Assembly (NCBI GenBank): GCA_021812735.1
Contig: JAKAMV010000273.1
Span: 1-10,241, forward strand
DNA length: 10,241 bases
Reading direction: 5' to 3'
Origin: Chloroflexota bacterium
GTDB taxonomy: Bacteria; Chloroflexota; Limnocylindria; Limnocylindrales; CSP1-4
The notes under the pieces were generated by a model. That model did no database searches. It saw only the letters and a program-made list of their open reading frames with translations, and had not been told where the DNA came from. Numbering within the stretch: position 1 is the first letter of the stretch; the number at the start of each line of letters is the position of its first letter. This document shows positions 1 through 5,992 of the stretch, in pieces. Position numbers and translations under genes: made by a program.

Positions 1-1
1 T

Positions 2-250
2 CGTGTTGCCACCCGGCGTCCCAGTGACGTCCACGTCGCTCTCGATGTAGCCGCCTCCCCCGCCGCCGCCGGCGGCCGTGCCCGTCGTGGATGCACCGCC
101 GCCACCTCCCCCACCGCCGACCGCGATGACATGCGCCGTATCGCACCCTGCCGGGCGTGTCCAGGTGCCCGAGGCCGCGAAGGTCTGGACATGTGGGTGG
201 AGCGTCGATGAGGCCGGCGTGGGCGTGATCGCGCCCGGTCCGAAGGTCAT
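2..250 (-). CDS. Glycine-rich fibre or spike-like protein, 5' part only
   Basis: The reading frame opens with ATG at 250 and stays open for 83 codons to the left edge, so the C-terminus lies outside the window. A GGAAGGGG ribosome binding site precedes the ATG, overlapping the end of the upstream gene, whose TAG is only 3 bases away. Residues from about 21 read FAASGTWTRPAG, followed by a short beta strand (HVIAVGGGG) and two glycine runs. This layout (a 'f.asGtWt.PaG' strand, then GGGGGGG) is familiar from glycine-rich domains of phage tail-fibre and receptor-binding proteins, so a host-contact or spike role is inferred. It is the last visible gene of the virion operon. The family recognition is by pattern only, and the missing C-terminus would normally carry the specificity. 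Confidence 0.7.
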   Translation of the reverse strand, partial: MTFGPGAITPTPASSTLHPHVQTFAASGTWTRPAGCDTAHVIAVGGGGGGGGASTTGTAAGGGGGGGYIESDVDVTGTPGGNT

Positions 251-253
251 GGT

Positions 254-868
254 CTAGGCCCCTTCCAGCACGATCAGCTTCTGGCCGGCCGCGCCGATCG
301 CGTACACGATTGCCGATCCCGCGCCGATCGTGAGCGTCGCGCCGGCCGCGAGCTGGATACCCCCGGTCGAGGCTTCGTCCGCCGTCACGGTCGACCCGCC
401 GACGTAGATCGTTGACGTGTTGTCGGGGGCCGCCTGCAGGGTCAGGCCCCGGCGGTTGGCGAGGATCGCCGCGGGCACCGGGACCGCCGCGCCGGTCATG
501 GTCACGACCGTCGAGAGGAACGAACCTGAGAGCCCGACCGTCTCGACGTTGACGGTCGCGCCGCCACCACTGGCGCCCGCGAACGACTGCGGCGTGGAGA
601 GTGTCGAGGGGACCGCCGTCTGCACGTAGAGAATGGTGGCGGGATAGCTCGTCGCCGTGATCGTCACCGCGTCGATCCCGTCGAGCGGCAGGTTCAGCGT
701 CGCGCCCGCCTGCGTCAGATCGAACGTCTCCGATCCATAGGTCCGATGATGCACCAGGATCGAGACCGTGATCCCGATGTTGAGGTTCACGATCGAGAGG
801 CCGGCCGCGTTGCCGGTCAGGGGAACCTGGAGCTCGTCCTGCAGCACGTAGTTGTCGTATGCAGCCAC
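254..868 (-). CDS. Beta-rich virion surface or spike-like protein (204 aa)
   Basis: The frame is open further upstream, but GTG at 868 is chosen as the start. It sits 8 bases after a clear GGAGG and directly behind the TAG (870-872) of the preceding gene. The product is almost entirely Val/Thr/Ala/Gly-rich beta sequence. The C-terminal 75 residues follow a pattern common in phage virion proteins: PVPAAILANRRGLTLQ, then TIYVGG, VTAD, a glycine turn, GATLTIG and IVYAIG, ending LIVLEGA. That module is typical of small attachment or decoration domains, so a surface position on the particle is inferred. A Gly linker (SFAGASGGGATV, about residues 95-106) separates an N-terminal beta domain from it, suggesting a base domain bound to the capsid and a distal knob. 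No catalytic motif is visible. Confidence 0.72.
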   Translation of the reverse strand: MAAYDNYVLQDELQVPLTGNAAGLSIVNLNIGITVSILVHHRTYGSETFDLTQAGATLNLPLDGIDAVTITATSYPATILYVQTAVPSTLSTPQSFAGASGGGATVNVETVGLSGSFLSTVVTMTGAAVPVPAAILANRRGLTLQAAPDNTSTIYVGGSTVTADEASTGGIQLAAGATLTIGAGSAIVYAIGAAGQKLIVLEGA

Positions 869-869
869 C

Positions 870-1436
870 CTACGCGCCTCCGACCTTCTGCCCGGTACTC
901 TGGCCCTGGGCGGGCCCGGCCGGACCGCCATCGTACGCCGCCGCCGGCTCGACGCCGCCCGCGATGCCGGTGTGGAGCAGGCTGGTTGCCCAGACCGACC
1001 CGGAGCCGTTGGGCTGCCACGGACTCGTCTGGTAGGCGCCCGGCATCAGGCTCGCCGCGTTGCCGCCCATCGGTGGCACGGACTGCGCTGCGATGCCGTA
1101 GTGCGGTTCCGGCGTGGGCACCGGGACCAGGGCCCGCGCGGCTGCCGCGCTCGACTGCGCCCCGGTGTTCTGCGCGTAGCCCGCCAGGGCGTCCGGCGTG
1201 GTCGGGTAGACCGTGTACGTGCCGCTGGTCGGATCGGGATAGCGCATCGAGCTGTAGCCCGCCGCCGCCGCCGCCAGGGCCGCCGTGTAGAACGGCACGC
1301 CGACCGGCACCACGAACTCGCCCGCGCGACCCTGGGCCGGGGAGCTGTCCGCGGGACTGTGCGTATCGGCCGCCTTCGTGGGCGTCGGCGTCACGCCGCC
1401 GGGAGTCGGATCGTGCCCGATGTTGTAGCCGTCCAC
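870..1436 (-). CDS. Pro/Ala-rich putative virion protein (188 aa)
   Basis: The GTG start at 1436 follows a GGAAGG ribosome binding site with about 6-7 bases of spacing, just after the TAG of the upstream gene (1448-1450). Residues 1-40 are Pro/Thr/Gly-rich and look disordered. Residues 41-60 (FVVPVGVPFYTAALAAAAAG) are hydrophobic enough for one membrane segment. The remainder is low-complexity, rich in Ala, Gly, Pro, Ser and Gln, with few charges. I do not recognise a family. Its place between the Gly/Ala repeat protein and the spike-like protein suggests a minor structural or membrane-associated virion component. The high-GC overlapping frames here are long, but only this one has a good ribosome binding site and fits the head-to-tail packing. 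Confidence 0.65.
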   Translation of the reverse strand: MDGYNIGHDPTPGGVTPTPTKAADTHSPADSSPAQGRAGEFVVPVGVPFYTAALAAAAAGYSSMRYPDPTSGTYTVYPTTPDALAGYAQNTGAQSSAAAARALVPVPTPEPHYGIAAQSVPPMGGNAASLMPGAYQTSPWQPNGSGSVWATSLLHTGIAGGVEPAAAYDGGPAGPAQGQSTGQKVGGA

Positions 1437-1447
1437 TCGTCACCTTC

Positions 1448-2401
1448 CTACAGGAGCAGGAGCAGGAGCAGGAGCGCCCCGCCACCCAGGAGCACGATCG
1501 AGCTGGACAGCCCGCCCACGCTGGCGCCCTGCAGCAGCCCGCGGGCCGCGTTGCCCACGCCGGACGTGATGCCGGCCAGGGCCGAGCCCGCGCCGTAGCC
1601 CACGCCGGGAGAGGCTGCCTGGGCCGCCGCGCCGGCACCGGCTCCCACGCCGGCCGCTGCGTTGCCCACGCCGGCCCCGACCGGCTGGCCCGCCTGTCCG
1701 GCCGCGTAGCCGAGCCCGGTCCCCAGGCCGTAGGCCGCGTTGCCCACGCCCTGCGCCACGCCGGGAGCCGCGTAGAGCCCGGCATAGCCGAGCCCGGTGC
1801 CGATCGCGCCGACCGACTGACCCACCGCGTAGCCCGCGTACGGGCCGGCCGCCACGACGCCCGGCGTCGCCGCCTGCGCCGCGTTGGCCGCGCCCTGGGC
1901 CCCGTAGTAGGCCGCGCCGCCGACCGCCTGTCCGACGCCGGTCCCGGCCGCCGCGACCTGCGGGCCGGCCGTCTGCACGAGGTTGGCCGCGCCCTGCCCG
2001 GCGCCCTGGGCCACGCCGCCGACCGCCGTCCCGGCCGCCGTCCCGGTCGCCGGCAGCACCGAGCTGCCCGCACCGCCGACCAGGCCGCCGACGAACTCCT
2101 GGGCCGGGTTGACCCACGAGCTGCCGATCGCCTGCCCGAGCGCCGAGCCGGCCGCCGCGGGGGATGGAGCGCCGAGCAGTGCGTTCAGGCCCGTGCTGAA
2201 CCCGTTATACGCGCCGAGCGCCCACTCCGAGAGCGGACTGTTGGAGTCGAGCAGGCCGGGGATGATCGTCACCGCCGGCGCCTGGTACGGAGCCGGCGTC
2301 GATCCCGGCACGTAGGGAGCCGGGTTGATCCCAAGCTGTGCCGCGGAGAGCGGGGACGCCGGCGTTCCCGCCGGCGCCCCGTAGTCGATCAGAGGCACCA
2401 C
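1448..2401 (-). CDS. Gly/Ala-rich repeat protein with hydrophobic octaleucine tail (317 aa)
   Basis: The frame extends upstream into the capsid gene, but that extension reads as an Arg/Ser shadow of it. The likely start is one of two adjacent GTG codons (2401 or 2398), 10-13 bases after the capsid TGA. Residues 1-70 are Pro/Ala-rich. From about residue 120 to 284 the sequence is nearly all Gly and Ala with Val, Gln, Tyr and Asn, arranged in decayed 33-residue units that divide into 11-residue steps (units at about 120, 153, 186, 219 and 252; the first two share 19 of 33 residues). The last 19 residues (SSSIVLLGGGALLLLLLLL) form a membrane tail. An 11-residue period suits a long, small-residue amphipathic helix. 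I infer an internal or membrane-anchored virion protein. No homologue is recognised. Confidence 0.68.
   Translation of the reverse strand: MVPLIDYGAPAGTPASPLSAAQLGINPAPYVPGSTPAPYQAPAVTIIPGLLDSNSPLSEWALGAYNGFSTGLNALLGAPSPAAAGSALGQAIGSSWVNPAQEFVGGLVGGAGSSVLPATGTAAGTAVGGVAQGAGQGAANLVQTAGPQVAAAGTGVGQAVGGAAYYGAQGAANAAQAATPGVVAAGPYAGYAVGQSVGAIGTGLGYAGLYAAPGVAQGVGNAAYGLGTGLGYAAGQAGQPVGAGVGNAAAGVGAGAGAAAQAASPGVGYGAGSALAGITSGVGNAARGLLQGASVGGLSSSIVLLGGGALLLLLLLL
1451..1474 (-). repeat. Four tandem CTCCTG hexamers encoding the Leu tail
   Basis: CAGGAG is repeated four times on the plus strand, read as CTCCTG on the coding strand, immediately before the TAG of the Gly/Ala-rich gene. It encodes the eight terminal leucines in alternating CTC/CTG codons. 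Such a hexamer can expand or contract by replication slippage without changing frame, altering the membrane tail in steps of two leucines. Confidence 0.85.
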
Positions 2402-2411
2402 GCGCCGCCGA

Positions 2412-3284
2412 TCACGCCCGCTTCTGCGGGACCGTCGAGAGCGTGTAGAGCCGGATGGCCGAATCCGTGGCGAGGTTGACATCCGCCGTCACGGTGGAGT
2501 CGACCAGGAACACGGGCACCCGGCAGATGTACTCGCCGGGAAGGTGGCCCGACTGCATCAGCATCGTGTCCTGCTGAATGAAGTCGGCCGGGGGTGCCTG
2601 GTTGAGGAAGAACGCCCCGCCCACCGTCAGGGTGAACTGGGAGAGGTGCGTGTCGTCCGCCCCGGTCAGCGAGGCCGCCAGGGTGAAGCACAGGGCCTCC
2701 ACCTGCTCGCCGTTGGGCAGGTACGCCTGGATCATGTTGTCGCCCTGCGCGTGCGGCACGTTGGTCGCGTTCACACGCACGGTGGGCTGGTCGCTCTGTG
2801 TCGAGTAGGACCCGCGCAGGTTCAGGGTCACGGTCGCGGTACCGGCGCTCGTCAGGTTCGCGTTCTGCAGCGCCGACTCGGCCGCAAACGTCACGTTGAT
2901 CTGGGCCGGCATGTCCTTCGCCGCGAGAGTCGCGGGGAGGAAGCACGACCAGGACGCGGTGCCCGCGCCCGCGCTGTTGGTCGTGATGGTCGGGGGCGCG
3001 GTCCGCACGCCGCGCGGCTGCAGGATGTCGTTGATGATGGTCAGGTCGGTGCCGATCAGGTTGAGCGCCAGCTTGCCGAACTGGTCCTGCACCTGGATCA
3101 CCGCGATCGAGTTGTCGATCGAGTTGCTTGTCTGCGAGGCCGTGGCTCCCGTAAGCGCCACCGTCAGCACGCAATAGACGCCCTGCAGGGGCCCGAGATT
3201 GGGCACGATCTGCGAGGGACGCACCTGCTGCGAGCTGGTCAGGATGACGCTGTAGGTCTGGAAGGGGAACGAGATCGTCCGCAT
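2412..3284 (-). CDS. Candidate major capsid protein, double jelly-roll type (290 aa)
   Basis: The ATG at 3284 follows the TAG of the 81-aa gene by 12 bases, with a modest GGCGGA ribosome binding site. The protein is all-beta in character: short alternating hydrophobic strands, many Thr, Ser, Asn and Gln, few Lys, and no membrane segment. It divides into two similar-sized halves, about 30-160 (including SIAVIQVQDQFGKLALNLIG and a strand ATVTLNLRGSY) and about 165-285 (QAYLPNGEQVEALCFTLA, FTLTVGGAFFL, ICRVPVFLVD). This fits a tandem jelly-roll. PM2 P2 (269 aa) and STIV MCP (345 aa) bracket its length. The call also rests on position: right after a small membrane protein, first large gene behind a strong promoter, in a genome with an A32/HerA-type ATPase. 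A single jelly-roll or another structural fold remains possible until it is modelled. Confidence 0.62.
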   Translation of the reverse strand: MRTISFPFQTYSVILTSSQQVRPSQIVPNLGPLQGVYCVLTVALTGATASQTSNSIDNSIAVIQVQDQFGKLALNLIGTDLTIINDILQPRGVRTAPPTITTNSAGAGTASWSCFLPATLAAKDMPAQINVTFAAESALQNANLTSAGTATVTLNLRGSYSTQSDQPTVRVNATNVPHAQGDNMIQAYLPNGEQVEALCFTLAASLTGADDTHLSQFTLTVGGAFFLNQAPPADFIQQDTMLMQSGHLPGEYICRVPVFLVDSTVTADVNLATDSAIRLYTLSTVPQKRA

Positions 3285-3296
3285 GGTCGGGTCCGC

Positions 3297-3542
3297 CTAC
3301 AGCGCCGCAGCGCCGGCAGCGATGAAGCCGTAGGCCACGCCGCGGGCCACGTCGCCCGCGTCGCCGCCGCCGTCGAACACCGCCACGACCGCGAGGCCGA
3401 CGAGGATCGCCATGAACGGCTGCGTCACCGGACCCACGGCCGGGAGCTTGCCGATCAGGCCCTGCTTGATGACCACAAAGGCCGTCACGCCTGCGGCGGC
3501 CCCCGTCACGATCTCGGACTGATGGAGTCCGCCGAACTTCAC
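3297..3542 (-). CDS. Small membrane protein, first gene of the virion operon (81 aa)
   Basis: The GTG start at 3542 lies 7 bases after a near-perfect GGAGG. After a short N-terminus (MKFGGLHQSE) come three hydrophobic stretches: about residues 12-30 (VTGAAAGVTAFVVIKQGLI), 42-57 (PFMAILVGLAVVAVF) and 66-81 (ARGVAYGFIAAGAAAL). Two or three membrane passes are likely. Small integral membrane proteins next to the capsid gene are normal in viruses with an internal lipid membrane (PRD1, PM2 and relatives), so a virion membrane role is inferred. A holin is the main alternative: size and topology would allow it, but there is no endolysin beside it. It is the first gene after the promoter at 3581-3610. 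Confidence 0.72.
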   Translation of the reverse strand: MKFGGLHQSEIVTGAAAGVTAFVVIKQGLIGKLPAVGPVTQPFMAILVGLAVVAVFDGGGDAGDVARGVAYGFIAAGAAAL

Positions 3543-3580
3543 GCGCGTTCCTCCGCCCTCACGTTGGCCCGTCGGGGTGG

Positions 3581-3610
3581 ATTATTCACGCGTTATGCAG
3601 TCGCTGTCAA
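3581..3610 (-). promoter_or_regulatory. Sigma70-type promoter of the virion operon
   Basis: On the minus strand a perfect -35 box TTGACA (3610-3605) is followed after 18 bases by AATAAT (3586-3581), matching 5 of 6 bases of the -10 consensus, with TG directly in front of it. Transcription would begin near 3574, giving a leader of about 30 bases that contains the GGAGG of the 81-aa gene. The AT-rich -10 stands out in very GC-rich sequence. Two other promoters in the window share the same CTTGACA and 18-base spacer. Confidence 0.8.
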
Positions 3611-3624
3611 GAGGAAAGGTGCCA

Positions 3625-3657
3625 GCCGGCGGCCGTCTGTCTGTCTTGGCTGCCGGC
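3625..3657. terminator. GC-rich hairpin upstream of the virion promoter
   Basis: A 10-base stem (3625-3634 with 3648-3657) closes a 13-base loop made of a GTCT repeat. One position is a G-U wobble on plus-strand RNA and an A-C mismatch on minus-strand RNA. It lies between the end of the glycosyltransferase-like gene and the -35 box. It could end transcription from the third block, but there is no U-tract, so it may be only a stable structure. Confidence 0.35.
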
Positions 3658-3728
3658 CCCGGCCCGCGGGGTGCGCTCCGACAGCCGACCGGGGTCAGAG
3701 GCTCGTGTCCGGAGTTTGCGGGCGAGTC

Positions 3729-3745
3729 CCCGCCGGCTTGGCGGG
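3729..3745. terminator. Short hairpin in the 280-bp intergenic region
   Basis: A perfect 6-base stem (CCCGCC with GGCGGG) closes a 5-base loop about 80 bases past the stop of the glycosyltransferase-like gene. No U-run follows on the minus strand. Short GC stems arise easily at this base composition, so a terminator role is only possible. The rest of 3543-3822 shows no convincing gene; a 60-codon minus-strand frame there lacks a ribosome binding site. Confidence 0.25.
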
Positions 3746-3822
3746 CCCGGGTCGGACGTAACAGCGTGAGGCGGACTCCCAGGAAAGCGTCCGACCGCCC
3801 GACTGTACCTGCGCGCAGGATA

Positions 3823-4335
3823 CTACGGCCGCCCCGTGTGCGCCACCGGCTCGTGCACGTGCCAGGCGCTCCCGCACTCGATCAGCGCCCGCGAGACGCG
3901 TTCATCGAGTCCGTGCCAGGAACCGACGAACCGGTCGGGCGACATCGCCTCCCGCGCCCCGCGGCGCAGTCGCACGCAGCCCAGGCCGGAGATCACCGGC
4001 AGCATGGCGTCCCGGTAGTCGATCGGGGCCCCCGGTAAGGCAATCCGGGTCACCGGGTCGATCAGGGAGACCGCGCCACCGCGAAGCAAGTAGGGGCCCG
4101 TGCAAGCGCCCCAGACACAGCAATCGAAGTCCGCCAGCATTCCCGCCGGCGGCACGATGTCCTGCTCGATGATGACCAGATCGCCCGGATCGTTCCAATG
4201 CGCGAGCAGGGCCGCCGCGTAGTCGCCCTCCGCCTCGCAGAGCACGTCGAGCACGGGATACCCGATCCCGCGCAGGTAGGCCCAGGTCGGCGCCTGCTCC
4301 GCCTCGCGCGTGCGCGTGTACGGGTGCAGGATCAC
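3823..4335 (-). CDS. Glycosyltransferase-like protein (170 aa)
   Basis: The GTG start at 4335 overlaps the TGA of the upstream gene in a GTGA junction, implying translational coupling; no separate ribosome binding site is seen. The N-terminus (VILHPYTRTREA) is followed at about 52-60 by a hydrophobic strand ending in an acidic pair (DLVIIEQDIVPP), which resembles the DxD/ExD metal and nucleotide-sugar site of GT-A glycosyltransferases. Later conserved-looking elements are GLGCVRLRR (117-125), the W-H-x-x-D cluster at 140-144 and a C-terminal His-rich stretch WHVHEPVAH (158-166). Similar short proteins with 'vvEqDi.p' and a terminal H-x-H occur in phages, where they may glycosylate virion proteins or modify host glycans. 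At 170 aa it is short for a full GT-A fold. Function is inferred, and it is the last gene of the third block. Confidence 0.55.
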   Translation of the reverse strand: MILHPYTRTREAEQAPTWAYLRGIGYPVLDVLCEAEGDYAAALLAHWNDPGDLVIIEQDIVPPAGMLADFDCCVWGACTGPYLLRGGAVSLIDPVTRIALPGAPIDYRDAMLPVISGLGCVRLRRGAREAMSPDRFVGSWHGLDERVSRALIECGSAWHVHEPVAHTGRP

Positions 4336-4694
4336 GCGCGGGCCAGCAGCCGGTCGAATACGGCGCGATCCGGCTCGATCCCGGAATCGACCCAGCCGCG
4401 CACGGCCGCCACCACGTCCGCGGCGTCGCTGATCTGCTTGTAGGTGCGGGGCGGGTTGGCCCGCGCCCCGTGCAGGACCAGGCTGATCCCCTGGGCCACC
4501 ATCGGATCGAGCTGGTCCCCCTTCGCCGCGATGTAGCCGTCGAGCCAGGTGACCAGGCCGAGCAGACGCCCGGTCCGATCCGCGTCGAGCTGGGGAGCCG
4601 GCACCAGGTCGGGCGGTGCCACCGTGTTGCACCGCTCGCACAGCCGGACCTCGGCCGGGTGGAGGTTATCGGTCGCGCAGCGACACTGCCACAT
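4332..4694 (-). CDS. RanBP2-like zinc-finger protein downstream of the ATPase (120 aa)
   Basis: The ATG at 4694 overlaps the ATPase stop in a TGATG junction, and a GGGAGG ribosome binding site lies 7-8 bases upstream inside the ATPase gene. The N-terminal 22 residues contain W2, C4, C6, N10, C19 and C22, close to the RanBP2-type zinc-finger layout (W-x-C-x-C, Asn, then C-x-x-C). The rest is helical: residues 40-75 include WLDGYIAAKGDQLD, and 85-120 end in a charged amphipathic helix. No enzyme motif is seen. Its tight coupling to the packaging ATPase suggests a packaging or assembly partner, or a nucleic-acid-binding accessory protein. That role is inference from position alone. Confidence 0.72.
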   Translation of the reverse strand: MWQCRCATDNLHPAEVRLCERCNTVAPPDLVPAPQLDADRTGRLLGLVTWLDGYIAAKGDQLDPMVAQGISLVLHGARANPPRTYKQISDAADVVAAVRGWVDSGIEPDRAVFDRLLARA

Positions 4695-5500
4695 CAGGGT
4701 GCCTCCCATCGCTTGAGCTGGTCGGGAATCGGAACGAGCAGCCGGTACGGCTCGCGCTCGCCCGTCACGTAGAGCAGGAACCGACCCGAGCGGGTCGGGA
4801 TGGTGGTCGCGATCGCGATGCCCTCGCGATGCACGTCGCGAGCAGAATCCGGGTCGATGGGGCCCACGATCAGGACCGTCGCGTTGTCCCGCAGGATGCC
4901 GGGGACCAGGCCGAAGGGCCGCTGCGTCATGGTCCACAGGCCGATCCCGCGCGTGCGCCCGCGAGCACTGATCGCCCGCAGGTGCCGCGGCGTCAGTTGC
5001 GAGCTGGCCCCGGTCCCGGTGATCTCGTCAATCCAGAGGATCGTGTCCGGGCGGTACAGGTACACCGCGCGGAACAGCCGATCATGCATGATCGGATCGT
5101 CCACGTCGAGATAGTAGGGCCGCACGACCACGCGGTTCCGGGCCCGCGGTCGATCGGGTAGCGGGTTGCGGAACAGGAAGCGCCGACGCCGGTCGAGCTG
5201 GTCGCGCCAGGACAGCTCATCGCGCAGGATGCCGTCGAACTCCGCGAGCGCATCCGCGTCGGGGAGCCGGCCGGTCGCGTGGTCGGGGAAGGGAGGGAGC
5301 TGGACGGTCCGCGCATCCGGCAGGGTCAGCCGGCCCTTGGAGTCGAGCGCCACCAGGGACGGCGTATCGAGCAGGAGCGAAGCCGTCAGGGTCGACTTCG
5401 CGCCGCCGGCCATCGCGATGATCAGCACCTGGTCCTCGCCCCGGATGGTGCCACTGAACGGCCGCAGCGACTCCCAGGTCCGCGGTTCGGCGGTAGTCAT
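4694..5500 (-). CDS. FtsK/HerA-type genome packaging ATPase (268 aa)
   Basis: Powers the translocation of viral DNA into the empty capsid (role known for PRD1 P9, STIV B204 and the A32-like family). The P-loop lies at residues 26-38 (LIIAMAGGAKSTL); Lys35 and Ser36 are present, but the glycine before the lysine is replaced by Ala34. Walker B is TILWIDE with D158 and E159. It is followed by R-x-R-x-x-G (181-186) and the polar TQRP motif (192-195) typical of FtsK/HerA proteins. The length fits viral packaging ATPases and lacks the membrane and gamma domains of cellular FtsK. The frame stays open upstream to 5668, but that part reads as a shadow of the preceding gene. ATG at 5500 has no ribosome binding site of its own and overlaps the TGA of a 14-codon mini-ORF, so translation is probably coupled. 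Confidence 0.82.
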   Translation of the reverse strand: MTTAEPRTWESLRPFSGTIRGEDQVLIIAMAGGAKSTLTASLLLDTPSLVALDSKGRLTLPDARTVQLPPFPDHATGRLPDADALAEFDGILRDELSWRDQLDRRRRFLFRNPLPDRPRARNRVVVRPYYLDVDDPIMHDRLFRAVYLYRPDTILWIDEITGTGASSQLTPRHLRAISARGRTRGIGLWTMTQRPFGLVPGILRDNATVLIVGPIDPDSARDVHREGIAIATTIPTRSGRFLLYVTGEREPYRLLVPIPDQLKRWEAP

Positions 5501-5541
5501 GGCTCGTCTCGCAGGGCGGCCAGCGTCGTCGGCTCGCTCAT
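5497..5541 (-). CDS. 14-residue mini-ORF coupling two genes by double ATGA overlap
   Basis: ATG at 5541 overlaps the TGA (5540-5538) of the upstream 149-aa gene, and its own TGA (5499-5497) overlaps the ATG of the ATPase, both as ATGA. It has a GGAG ribosome binding site 8 bases upstream, better than that of the ATPase. The peptide would be MSEPTTLAALRDEP, with no rare-codon run or known leader motif. I infer that it relays ribosomes from the upstream gene to the ATPase and sets the ATPase dose. It may have no peptide-level function, and chance overlap is the alternative. Confidence 0.5.
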   Translation of the reverse strand: MSEPTTLAALRDEP

Positions 5542-5987
5542 CGCTCGGTCTCCGGCTCGGCGAGGGCACAGCCGGGGATATGCGCCGGATTGCCCGCTGG
5601 GTCGTGATGCAGGCAGCGTACCGAGTGCTCGGCCTCCGGCTCGGCGAGGGCAGCACGGGCCGCGTCAAGGCCGATCTGCGCGTGCTCGCGGAGGTGCTCG
5701 TCGCGGAGTGACCCGACGAGGATGGAGAACTGCTCCTCCATCGCGTCGAGGTACTGGCGCTCCGGCTGCATCAGGACACGGCGCGACGTTGCCGGGAGCG
5801 CCTCCCGCAGCCGCGCCTCGCGTGCCTCGGCGGCGCGGAGGGCGTCGAGCACCTGCCGGGTGTCGCAGGGCCATTCCTGATGCTCCTCGGCACAGAAATA
5901 GCGCGGTAGGTCGTTCTTCGCCTGTGATCCTGAACGCGACTCCGCCCTTTCATAGTGCCGCGCCTCGATGGCGTCGATGTCGGTCAC
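5538..5987 (-). CDS. Cys/His-containing helical protein of unknown function (149 aa)
   Basis: GTG at 5987 is chosen because GAAGGA lies 8 bases upstream, within the last codons of the preceding gene, which ends at 5993. The frame is open far upstream, but that part is a shadow of the zinc-finger gene. The protein is rich in Ala, Glu and Arg and mostly helical, with a probable coiled coil at 45-65. Two Cys/His clusters stand out: C32, H36 and C41 (FCAEEHQEWPC), and C125, H127, H128, H136 and C140 near the C-terminus; together they could bind one or two zinc ions. The motif ALAEPE occurs twice, at 113-118 and 141-146, from a DNA duplication. Small phage proteins with a 'WPC' motif followed by a helical arm are common in actinophages, but I cannot name a function. 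Confidence 0.65.
   Translation of the reverse strand: MTDIDAIEARHYERAESRSGSQAKNDLPRYFCAEEHQEWPCDTRQVLDALRAAEAREARLREALPATSRRVLMQPERQYLDAMEEQFSILVGSLRDEHLREHAQIGLDAARAALAEPEAEHSVRCLHHDPAGNPAHIPGCALAEPETER
5543..5568 (-). repeat. Direct repeat, downstream copy (partner 5627-5652)
   Basis: This 26-bp segment matches 5627-5652 with one mismatch and an uninterrupted 19-bp identity. The copies are 84 bp apart, exactly 28 codons, so the duplication is in frame and encodes ALAEPE twice. This copy also supplies the GGAG (5553-5550) that acts as ribosome binding site for the mini-ORF. Confidence 0.85.
5627..5652 (-). repeat. Direct repeat, upstream copy (partner 5543-5568)
   Basis: This is the first copy of the 26-bp in-frame duplication inside the 149-aa gene. 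It too ends in GGAG, but no start codon follows at a useful distance. Confidence 0.85.
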
Positions 5988-5992
5988 GGCTC

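Noticed and set aside
746..2479. A 577-codon open frame on the plus strand
   Set aside because: It is antisense to four tightly packed minus-strand genes, its product is an Arg/Pro/Ala low-complexity sequence, and no ribosome binding site is evident. At about 70% GC such shadow frames are expected.
2544..3761. A 405-codon open frame on the plus strand opposite the capsid candidate
   Set aside because: The product is an Arg/His/Gly-rich shadow. It runs through the promoter and intergenic region of the minus strand, and the opposite frame has convincing beta-strand composition.
3695..3877. A 60-codon minus-strand frame in the 280-bp intergenic region
   Set aside because: It lacks a ribosome binding site, overlaps the end of the glycosyltransferase-like gene, and spans a hairpin. 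Composition is not protein-like.
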